NCBI GenBank assembly: GCA_026387935.1 | Contig: JAPLKU010000004.1 | Coordinates: 26,227 to 90,226, forward strand | From: Gemmatimonadota bacterium | GTDB lineage: Bacteria; Gemmatimonadota; Gemmatimonadetes; Gemmatimonadales; Gemmatimonadaceae | Direction of reading: 5' to 3' | DNA: 64,000 bases | In this document: piece after piece, positions 28,309 to 34,685 of the stretch | How the letters are laid out: each line of letters opens with the position of its first letter | How positions within the stretch are numbered: the first letter of the stretch is position 1 | Program-made: the position numbers and the translations under genes | Notes under the pieces: generated by a model | The model's input: only the letters and a program-made list of their open reading frames with translations | Told to the model about the DNA's origin: nothing | The model's database searches: none

Positions 28309-28354
28309 CGCGTGCATCACAGTGCACGCGTCGTTTTCACCGACTCTTCGGTGA
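28309..28354 (+). other. Two tandem hairpins just upstream of the unusual tRNA
   Basis: The first is an 8-bp perfect stem (28309-28316 with 28323-28330, 6-nt loop). The second is a 7-bp perfect stem (28337-28343 with 28348-28354, 4-nt loop) ending 7 bases before the tRNA 5' end. They may belong to a structured leader or be promoter-overlapping inverted repeats. The rest of 28151-28308 shows nothing recognisable. Confidence 0.35.
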
Positions 28355-28361
28355 CGACCCG

Positions 28362-28445
28362 GCCTGGGTGGTGGAACTGGTAGACGCGCGGGACTGTGGA
28401 TCCCGTCCTCTAACGAGGGTCCGAGTTCGATTCTCGGTCTAGGCA
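28362..28445 (+). tRNA. Class II (tRNA-Leu-type) tRNA with a GTG (His) anticodon
   Basis: An 84-nt cloverleaf. The acceptor stem is 28362-28368 with 28438-28444 (two G-U pairs), the discriminator is A28445, and no CCA is encoded. The D arm is GTGGAACTGGTAGACGC, the hallmark form of bacterial tRNA-Leu. Anticodon stem 28389-28393/28401-28405 encloses loop CTGTGGA with anticodon GTG at 28396-28398. A 15-nt variable region forms its own 4-bp arm (CCTC/GAGG), and the T arm is CCGAG-TTCGATT-CTCGG. Class II arm, D arm and A73 say Leu; the anticodon says His. A tRNA-Leu(GAG) with one base changed (A35 to T) would give exactly this loop. Whether it is charged, and with what, is unknown. Confidence 0.85.
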
Positions 28446-28522
28446 GGGGCGAGTCGCTGTTGACGGCATCACGCAATCGCGACAACGTTCAGTTCTCGTT
28501 AGAGGACAGTGGTTCACAGCTT
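28446..28522 (+). ncRNA. Structured 3' trailer complementary to the tRNA anticodon and variable arms
   Basis: Between the tRNA and its terminator lie a 10-bp stem with one mismatch (28453-28462 with 28474-28483) and then a segment that pairs with the tRNA itself. Bases 28495-28507 are a perfect 13-base complement of 28405-28417, and 28511-28519 pair with 28394-28402 (nine pairs, two G-U), covering the whole anticodon loop. It may be an antisense trailer, a decayed inverted copy of the tRNA, or a regulatory RNA. The pairing is plain in the sequence; function is inference. Confidence 0.45.
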
Positions 28523-28565
28523 GAAACGGGGTAGCGCTATTCACACGCGCTACCCCGTTTCTTGT
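28523..28565 (+). terminator. Strong intrinsic terminator after the tRNA trailer
   Basis: A perfect 15-bp stem (28523-28537 with 28547-28561) with a 9-nt loop is followed by TTGT. It defines the 3' end of a transcript that would contain both the tRNA and the complementary trailer. From here to 28693 nothing else is seen except the leader of the next S9 gene. Confidence 0.9.
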
Positions 28566-28693
28566 CTTCCCTCCTGCGGCGACGAACGAGACAGTTGGCC
28601 GTGGAGGTGCGTTTTCGCTATCTCTGACAGGCGGCCCAGCCGCGCACCCGCCTAAAAGCCGTCCATAGGCCGCCCACGCCGGAGCAGACGATC

Positions 28694-30718
28694 ATGCGTT
28701 CCCTATCGCTCAAGCTGATTCCACTCGGCTTTGCCATTCTCGCAGCCGGCGCCACGGTCGCGGCGCAGCAACCAGCGGTGGCCGCCGCCGCCATTCGCGC
28801 GCGCCGCCCGTTGGCCATCGAGGATTACTATCGCATCAAAACGATTGGCGGCGTGTCCATCTCGGCGGATGCCAGGTGGGTCATGTTCACGGTCAGCACA
28901 CGCCTCGAGGAGACCAACGGGAACGCGACCGAGTTGTGGCGCGTGCCGCTCGACGGCTCAGCCAAGCCCGAGCGGGCGCCTGAAGGCACGGCGGAAGGTG
29001 GCCGTGGTGGGCGGGGCGGTCGCGGTGCTACAGCCGTAGGCGTGGAGGTACCAAGCCCGGACGGCCAGCGCGTGTTCGTGGTGCGCGACGCGCCGCCGCC
29101 CAAGCGCGACAAGACCTACGAATCGGATTTCGAGAAGCGCCACCAGGAGCGCTTCAAGGGCGTGCAGTTCGACTGGCTCGATTTCCATCGCGACGCGCAG
29201 CCCTTCCCGCTGCCGAACAACAAGGATCCGTACGTCAGCCCGGCGCAGGAGATTTTCATCGGCCGAGCCGGTGCCGCCGATCAGCAAATCACCAAGCTCG
29301 GCTTCCGACCGACCGGCGTGCAGTGGAACAAGGACGGGAACACGATCCTGTTCACAGCGGATTCGTCATACCGCGCCGAACGGTCGTATGGCGCGACCCA
29401 GGCATGGACGGTTTCAACCGACGGGAAAATTCGGCGCGTCACACCGAGCGCCGACTACAACTACACCGGCGCGCGCTACTCGCCGGACGGCAAGTGGATT
29501 CTCACGACGCGGCAGTACACCACGGACTACGTGATCGCGAAGAAGCTCAACCATGGCGGCGCGACAGATCTCGTCGTGATTCCTGCGGCTGGCGGCCCAG
29601 AAAAGAATCTCACCGCCGACTGGGACTATCTGCCGGCAGGCTCGCAGTGGAGCCCCGACGGGAAGTACATCTACTTCACCGGTGGTGTGGGCGGTACGAA
29701 CCACTTGTTCCGCGTGTCGCCCGAAGGCAGCGCGGTGCAGCAGATGACCAAAGGGCAGCGCCGCATCGGCGACCTGCAGTTCGACAAGACGATGACGCAC
29801 ATCGTCTACAGCGCCGGCACATTCGACGCGCCGTCCGAACTCTGGTCGGCCAATGTCGACGGGAGTGGCGAGAAGCAACTCACGCTTGTGCACGATGCCT
29901 TCACCACCGAAATCGAACTCTCCCGCGCAGATCGTCTGCAGTTCAAGAGTCTTGATGGCACGCCGATCGAGGGATGGCTCACGCTTCCGTACGGATATCG
30001 CCCGAATGGCGGCCCCTATCCGCTCCTGGTCAGCAATCATGGCGGCCCGCACAGCGCCATCGAGTACGGCCTCAACTTCAAGAACCAGTATTTTGCCGCG
30101 AATGGCTACGCGGTGCTCGAGGTGAACTTCCGCAGCTCAACCGGCTACGGCGAAAAACATCTTTGGGGCACTTGGGGCGCATGGGGCACAAAGGACGGCC
30201 AGGATGTGATGGCCGGTGTTGACCTCGTCCTCAGCAAGTACACGCTCGACAAGAAGCACGTCGCGAGCATCGGCCACTCGTACGGTGGCTTCATGACCAA
30301 CTGGCTCATCACACAGTATCCTGATCGCTTCCAGGCGGCCGCGTCGGGCGCCGGCATTGTGAACTGGACGAGCGACTACGGCAATGCCGACATCCCGCGC
30401 ACCAAGGAGACTGAGTTCGGTGGCGCGCCCTGGGAAGCGAAGGCCCGCGAGATCATGATCAAGCAGTCGCCGCTTACGTATGCGGACAAGGCAAAGGCAC
30501 CGACGCTCTTCATAAATGGTGAGATCGATCAGCGCGTGCCCTTCTCGGAAAACGAGCAGCTCTATGTGGCGCTCAAAAAGAACGGCATTCCCGCCAAGAT
30601 GATTCGCTACGACGGCCAGTCGCACGGCATCTCGGGCAACTGGAACAACGTGCACCGCATGCTGAACGAGCGGCAGTGGTTTGATAAGTGGCTCAAGCCG
30701 CCGAAGCTGGTGCCGTAG
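28694..30718 (+). CDS. Secreted S9-family prolyl oligopeptidase-like peptidase
   Basis: 674 residues with a signal peptide ending near TVAAQQ. An N-terminal propeller with TolB/PD40 repeats (ARYSPDGKWIL, SQWSPDGKYIYF) is interrupted early by a short Gly/Arg-rich insert (EGGRGGRGGRG). The C-terminal hydrolase domain carries S529 in IGHSYGGFMTNW, D612 in INGEIDQRVPFS and H644 in GQSHGIS, a complete triad. It is most similar in plan to acylaminoacyl- and dipeptidyl-peptidases and should act on exported or environmental peptides. The product ends in KLVP, and the stop codon sits in a 12-bp tandem repeat. It forms part of a run of peptidase genes on this strand. Confidence 0.92.
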   Translation: MRSLSLKLIPLGFAILAAGATVAAQQPAVAAAAIRARRPLAIEDYYRIKTIGGVSISADARWVMFTVSTRLEETNGNATELWRVPLDGSAKPERAPEGTAEGGRGGRGGRGATAVGVEVPSPDGQRVFVVRDAPPPKRDKTYESDFEKRHQERFKGVQFDWLDFHRDAQPFPLPNNKDPYVSPAQEIFIGRAGAADQQITKLGFRPTGVQWNKDGNTILFTADSSYRAERSYGATQAWTVSTDGKIRRVTPSADYNYTGARYSPDGKWILTTRQYTTDYVIAKKLNHGGATDLVVIPAAGGPEKNLTADWDYLPAGSQWSPDGKYIYFTGGVGGTNHLFRVSPEGSAVQQMTKGQRRIGDLQFDKTMTHIVYSAGTFDAPSELWSANVDGSGEKQLTLVHDAFTTEIELSRADRLQFKSLDGTPIEGWLTLPYGYRPNGGPYPLLVSNHGGPHSAIEYGLNFKNQYFAANGYAVLEVNFRSSTGYGEKHLWGTWGAWGTKDGQDVMAGVDLVLSKYTLDKKHVASIGHSYGGFMTNWLITQYPDRFQAAASGAGIVNWTSDYGNADIPRTKETEFGGAPWEAKAREIMIKQSPLTYADKAKAPTLFINGEIDQRVPFSENEQLYVALKKNGIPAKMIRYDGQSHGISGNWNNVHRMLNERQWFDKWLKPPKLVP

Positions 30719-30744
30719 ACGGTGCCGTAGACGGTGCCGTAGGC
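30709..30744 (+). repeat. Three 12-bp tandem repeats each carrying an in-frame stop
   Basis: GGTGCCGTAGAC occurs twice (30709-30720, 30721-30732), followed by GGTGCCGTAGGC (30733-30744). Read in the frame of the S9 peptidase, each unit encodes Val-Pro-stop, so the end of the gene has been copied twice in tandem. Three stops in a row make read-through very unlikely. Confidence 0.85.
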
Positions 30745-30844
30745 GAAACCGACGCCAGTCCCGACCACGCTGAGCGGTGCCGCGAGACAATCTCGTGACA
30801 CCGGGTCGGTCGCGCGCCGGCGGTGACAGCCGCAACTTCCAGCC

Positions 30845-33595
30845 ATGCTGATTGCCACTCTGTTCGCCCTGCAGGCGGTGCCCACGCCGCCCCGGAAGCC
30901 GGATCGTGAAATCGCCGATCCGGGCATCGTCGCAACCAATCAGCGCATCACGCCCGCGGGCGTGCAAAGTGTCTTCAACGGTCGCGTAGCCGGTGTGCGA
31001 TTCGCAGCAGCGCCGGGTGAACTCTGGGTCTCGGTGCCCGGTGCTGCGTATCGCATTGGATGGAAGGACAATGTTCTGCGCGGTAGCGCGCGCTTCGACG
31101 GCCGTCCCGGCGTGCAGGGCGTCGCGATCGACCCGGTAAACGGCCGGGCGCTCATTTCCACCGTTGGCCGGCTTCCCGCCGACCTTGTGAAGGCGAGAGC
31201 GCCGGGCGGCGACAAGCTCCCACGCACCAAATCGTTCGCCCAGCTCTTTGTCTATGACGGCGACTCGCTCGCCGGGCGTACCGGTGGACGTGACAGTCTC
31301 GTGGTCCGCGCCGCATCACCCGCTCTCGGCGAATACATGGCCGGCGGTATGGCCATCGCCCGCCGCGCGAACGCGTCCGGCCGGCGCGTGATCGCGCTGC
31401 CGCTCCCGGCCAACGACGAACTCGCGATTCTCGACGCGGAAAACGGCTCCCTGCTCAAGAAAGTTGCGCTCGGTGTTTTGCCATTTGCTGCGGTGATCAA
31501 CGACGATGGCACCACGGCGTACGTCAGCGTGTTCGGCGGTCCGAAACCCACCGCCACGGATCGCGCCGCCAAGCAGTTCGGCGATCCATTTGCCGAACCC
31601 GTGCGCATTGATGCGCGAGGCATTGCGCTGGCGGGAACCGTCACGAAGGTGGATCTCGTCGCCGGTACCGTGAGCAAGGTGATTCCGGTCGGCCTGCACC
31701 CAACCGGCCTCGCCTGGGACGCCAAGGGAGAACGGCTCTACGTCGCCAACGGCAACTCCGACGCGGTGAGCGTCATCGATACGCGCCGCGATTCGGTGGT
31801 CGGCACAATCACGATCACTCCGTTCCGCGAGCGAAAGGCGGGACTCACACCAACGGCCGTGGCCACCTCACCCGATGGCGGAACCCTCTTCGTGACGCTC
31901 GGCGGCGCCAACGCCGTGGCGGTCTACTCGCTTGCGCCGGACCGGAGCGCGTCTGGCGCGCGCCTGCGCGGGATGATCCCGACCAGCTGGTATCCGTCCA
32001 GCATCGACGTGAGCGCGGACGGACGCACCATTGCCGTCGGTACGCTGTTCGGTGTCGGCGCGGGTACCGGCCGAACTTCGGGGATGGACGGTCGGTACGT
32101 CTTCGCCGAGCGCGGCGCCGTGAGCGTTATCGCGGTACCGAGTGAGGCCGAACTCTCGGCGTTCACCACGTCAGTGGCGCAGAACAACCGGCTGCACCTG
32201 GCCACCGGACCGCAAGCGCCTTCCATCGAGCCCCGCGCCAACGTTGCCGCGCGCGCCGTGCCCGAGCGGCCCGGCGAGCCGTCGCTCATCAGGAACGTCG
32301 TCTACATCATCAAGGAAAACCGCACCTACGACCAGGTGTTCGGCGACATCGGCAAGGGCGCGAGCGATCCGTCGCTGGTGCAATACGGTCGCGACGTGAC
32401 GCCCAATGCGCACGCACTGGCCGAGCAGTTCGTACTCATCGATCACTTCTTTGCATCGGGCGGCAACTCGGCTGATGGCCATCAGTGGCTCACGCAGGCG
32501 GCCGAGACCGAGTATCCCATGTGGCCGCTGTACTATGGAAGGACGTACCCGTCCGAGGGCAACGATCCTCTGGCCTATGCATCGGGCGGCTTTCTCTGGG
32601 AGGCCGCGCGCGCGAAAGGCCACACGGTGAGTATTTTCGGCGAATACGCTCCAGCCCCACCACGCGACGATGCGTCGGTGCGCTCGAAGCTACTGGCCAT
32701 GTACCGCGATTCGCAGCCGCACAATGCCGCGTTCTTCCGCGCGCAGCTCGCCAAGCAGTTCAACACGCACAGTGACATTCCCTCGCTCGACTCCCTGCTC
32801 GTGCGCGAGTACCCGGGGTGGACGCAGGAGATTCCGGATGTCGTGAAGGCCGACGTCATCCTCGAGCACCTGAAGGTGTGGGAGTCGGGGAAGGTGATGC
32901 CGAACCTCGTGATGATCATCTTGCCGAACGACCACACGCAGGGCACGAGCGCCGGTTGGTGCGCGCCCAAGTCGTGCGTGGCAGACAATGATCGCGCGCT
33001 CGGGCTCATCGTCGAGGGGCTCTCGAAGAGCAGCTTCTGGAAATCGATGGCGATCGTGGTGGTCGAGGACGATGCGCAAAACGGAGTGGATCACATCGAC
33101 GGGCACCGCACGGTGGCGATGGTGGCAAGTCCGTACGCGCGGCGTGGCACGATCGACGACACGTTCTACAGCCAGCCGAGCATGGTGAAGACGGTGGAGC
33201 TGATGCTCGGCTTGCCGGCCCTGAGCATGTTCGACCTCGTGGCGACCGACATGCGCGCGAGTTTTATCGGGCCAGATGAGAAGCCCGATTTCACTCCTTA
33301 CTCGGCGCTCGTTCCCAAGCAGTCGCTTTATGAAGTCAACCAGCAGGTGGGCGCAATCAAGGGCGCATTCGCGGCCGAACGGCGAAGTGCTGCGCTGGCT
33401 TCGGGACGAATGAACTTTCGCGAACCCGACGCGGCGCCGTCGGACAAACTCAACAAGATTCTCTGGCACGATGCTCGAGGGTACGACACTCCGTATCCCG
33501 GCGTGAAGCAGTCGCTCTTCTTTCCGTTGTCGGTGACGATCGACGATGACGACCGCGAGGACGTGAAGGACAAGGCAAAGAAGAAGACGCCGTAG
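30845..33595 (+). CDS. Phosphoesterase (alkaline phosphatase superfamily) with N-terminal YncE-like propeller
   Basis: 916 residues in two parts. About 1-440 form YVTN-type beta-propeller blades (ERLYVANGNSDAVSVID, GTLFVTLGGANAVAVYS). About 475-850 match the phosphoesterase family of phospholipase C and acid phosphatases, starting with VVYIIKENRTYDQVFGDIG and including HFFASGGNSADGH, ILPNDHTQG and VVEDDAQNGVDHIDGHR, which hold metal ligands. It probably hydrolyses phosphate esters outside the cytoplasm. The N-terminus MLIATLFALQAVPTP is a short signal-like segment. The C-terminus is acidic then Lys-rich. It converges on the toxin gene. Confidence 0.88.
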   Translation: MLIATLFALQAVPTPPRKPDREIADPGIVATNQRITPAGVQSVFNGRVAGVRFAAAPGELWVSVPGAAYRIGWKDNVLRGSARFDGRPGVQGVAIDPVNGRALISTVGRLPADLVKARAPGGDKLPRTKSFAQLFVYDGDSLAGRTGGRDSLVVRAASPALGEYMAGGMAIARRANASGRRVIALPLPANDELAILDAENGSLLKKVALGVLPFAAVINDDGTTAYVSVFGGPKPTATDRAAKQFGDPFAEPVRIDARGIALAGTVTKVDLVAGTVSKVIPVGLHPTGLAWDAKGERLYVANGNSDAVSVIDTRRDSVVGTITITPFRERKAGLTPTAVATSPDGGTLFVTLGGANAVAVYSLAPDRSASGARLRGMIPTSWYPSSIDVSADGRTIAVGTLFGVGAGTGRTSGMDGRYVFAERGAVSVIAVPSEAELSAFTTSVAQNNRLHLATGPQAPSIEPRANVAARAVPERPGEPSLIRNVVYIIKENRTYDQVFGDIGKGASDPSLVQYGRDVTPNAHALAEQFVLIDHFFASGGNSADGHQWLTQAAETEYPMWPLYYGRTYPSEGNDPLAYASGGFLWEAARAKGHTVSIFGEYAPAPPRDDASVRSKLLAMYRDSQPHNAAFFRAQLAKQFNTHSDIPSLDSLLVREYPGWTQEIPDVVKADVILEHLKVWESGKVMPNLVMIILPNDHTQGTSAGWCAPKSCVADNDRALGLIVEGLSKSSFWKSMAIVVVEDDAQNGVDHIDGHRTVAMVASPYARRGTIDDTFYSQPSMVKTVELMLGLPALSMFDLVATDMRASFIGPDEKPDFTPYSALVPKQSLYEVNQQVGAIKGAFAAERRSAALASGRMNFREPDAAPSDKLNKILWHDARGYDTPYPGVKQSLFFPLSVTIDDDDREDVKDKAKKKTP

Positions 33596-33611
33596 GTCCA
33601 GGTACGCCCGT

Positions 33612-34013
33612 CTACCGCCGCCGCTTCTTCACGTTCGCCCGCAACCAGTCGGCCAGCGCCTTTTCTTTGATCGTCCCGTCCGCAACGCCGATCATGGTGG
33701 TGACGGCGTCGGGTTCAGGGGCGATCAGGTCAAGACCGTTCTGCGCGAGGAATACGAACATCGACTGAAACGCCGTGCGCTTGTTTCCGTCCGAGAACGC
33801 GTAATTGTTTGCGATCGCGAATCCGTACGCGGCAGCACAATCCGGAATGTCTTCGATGGACTTGTAGTGCCACTGGTGCTGCGGGCGGCCGAGTGCGGAC
33901 TCGAGCGCCCCAACGTCGCGAACGCCGGGCAGCCCGCCATGTTGTTCGAGTTGGATGGCGTGAATCGCCTCCACCACATCACGCGTCAGCCAATTGGGGT
34001 CGCGACGGGGCAT
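33612..34013 (-). CDS. Doc-like (death-on-curing, Fic-fold) toxin with altered active site
   Basis: 133 residues with the Doc layout: LTRDVVEAIHAIQLEQHGG, then GALESALGRPQHQW and a Fic-type active-site loop YAFSDGNKRTA. In Doc and Fic proteins this loop is HxFx(D/E)xNK/R, and the His is the catalytic base. Here that place is Tyr71 (codon TAC, one transition from CAC). Doc toxins phosphorylate EF-Tu and stop translation (family knowledge); loss of the His would be expected to disable this. The rest of the fold is intact. It lies 12 bp after the AbrB-type antitoxin gene on the same strand, forming a toxin-antitoxin operon. Confidence 0.88.
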   Translation of the reverse strand: MPRRDPNWLTRDVVEAIHAIQLEQHGGLPGVRDVGALESALGRPQHQWHYKSIEDIPDCAAAYGFAIANNYAFSDGNKRTAFQSMFVFLAQNGLDLIAPEPDAVTTMIGVADGTIKEKALADWLRANVKKRRR

Positions 34014-34025
34014 AAGCGTCGCCGC

Positions 34026-34259
34026 TCAGCGCCTGGAGAGTTCGCGCATCGCGTTGCGATATCGCTTGGCGCCTTCCTGCGCGATCTCCATCGTCTTGGC
34101 GAAGTCGGCATCGTAGGCCGTGATGAGGATGCCATCCGGCGTCTCCCGGAGCGCGACGGTGTCGCCCTTGGCGAGGGAATACTTCTCCAGCATCTCCTTG
34201 GGAATCGTGACACCGGCGGAGTTGCCGAAGGGGCGGATCACAGTCTCTTTGACGCGCAT
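34026..34259 (-). CDS. AbrB/MazE-type antitoxin
   Basis: 77 residues. The N-terminal half is a swapped-hairpin AbrB/SpoVT DNA-binding domain (VIRPFGNSAGVTIPKEMLEKY followed by KGDTVALRETPDGILITAYD). The C-terminal tail of about 30 residues is helical and charged and should bind and block the Doc-like toxin coded next. Such antitoxins usually repress their own operon by binding a palindrome at the promoter. A long imperfect palindrome is present 9 bp upstream of the start (34268-34304). Confidence 0.9.
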   Translation of the reverse strand: MRVKETVIRPFGNSAGVTIPKEMLEKYSLAKGDTVALRETPDGILITAYDADFAKTMEIAQEGAKRYRNAMRELSRR

Positions 34260-34267
34260 TTTGGCTG

Positions 34268-34304
34268 CCTGAAGATGTTATGACAAATGTAATACAGATT
34301 CAGG
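34268..34304. promoter_or_regulatory. Palindromic operator/promoter region of the toxin-antitoxin operon
   Basis: Outer arms CCTGAA (34268-34273) and TTCAGG (34299-34304) are perfect complements, and TGT (34276-34278) pairs with ACA (34294-34296), all centred on 34286. The core is AT-rich (GTTATGACAAATGTAATAC), standing out from the GC-rich surroundings as expected for a promoter. Autoregulation by the AbrB-type antitoxin is inferred. Confidence 0.55.
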
Positions 34305-34347
34305 CGGCGCCCAAGCAGGCAAGCGTTACGGCCAAGGTGATCCGTCG

Positions 34348-34563
34348 TCACCCCGCCGCCGCGGCCGCCGCTTGATCCTGCAGCCAGATGGCATTGGCAA
34401 TCCAGATCACGAAGATCCGGGTCGCGGTGTCGATGTAGTCGTCGAACGTTCCTCCCGTCTGCGTTCGAAAAATACCGGTGCGCGTCATGGTGCCAACCTG
34501 CGAGTCGCCGGCAAACAGGACCAGATTCCTCGAAAAGATCCTGGGCTGGTGCACCGTGATCAT
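34348..34563 (-). CDS. Small protein with a C-terminal hydrophobic helix, 71 residues
   Basis: ATG at 34563 is preceded by GAGGAGA with seven bases between, a strong ribosome site. The first 40 residues are polar (MITVHQPRIFSRNLVLFAG), then TRIFVIWIANAIWLQDQ is a likely membrane or packing helix, and the end is an Ala run. The C-terminal part looks like the tail of larger uncharacterised proteins that end in an FLLWL-type helix plus Ala-rich tail, so it may be a shortened relative. No function is known. Three ACCGGTT repeats lie just upstream of it. Confidence 0.6.
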   Translation of the reverse strand: MITVHQPRIFSRNLVLFAGDSQVGTMTRTGIFRTQTGGTFDDYIDTATRIFVIWIANAIWLQDQAAAAAAG

Positions 34564-34582
34564 CGGGCGCTCTCCTCGCTAT

Positions 34583-34611
34583 ACCGGTTGTACACCGGTT
34601 CTAAACCGGTT
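34583..34611. promoter_or_regulatory. Three ACCGGTT boxes at exact 11-bp spacing
   Basis: ACCGGTT begins at 34583, 34594 and 34605, so the boxes lie on one face of the helix. A fourth partial copy (ACCGCT) begins at 34617. Each core ACCGGT is itself palindromic. The array sits 20 bp upstream of the 71-residue gene and 75 bp upstream of the third S9 peptidase gene, in their shared divergent promoter region. Direct repeats at 11-bp spacing are typical of OmpR/PhoB-type binding sites; the actual binder is unknown. Confidence 0.55.
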
Positions 34612-34685
34612 GCCGAACCGCTGTCTGACGGGTCAACTTGGTTGGGTTCCCCCGCAGACTTTTGGACTTCTTCCCGCGACCGAAT

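Noticed and set aside
28362..28445. Selenocysteine or tyrosine tRNA as explanation of the long variable arm
   Set aside because: The anticodon is GTG, not TCA or GTA, the acceptor stem has seven pairs, and the D arm is of Leu type.
30709..30744. Tandem repeat as a CRISPR fragment
   Set aside because: Units are 12 bp, directly adjacent without spacers, and derive from the end of the coding sequence.
33612..34259. Toxin-antitoxin pair as mark of a genomic island or prophage
   Set aside because: No integrase, attachment repeats or phage genes around it; neighbours are ordinary secreted-enzyme genes.
34583..34622. ACCGGTT array as replication-origin iterons
   Set aside because: Only three perfect 7-bp boxes, no DnaA-box cluster, no Rep gene and no AT-rich unwinding region nearby; a promoter operator is the simpler reading.
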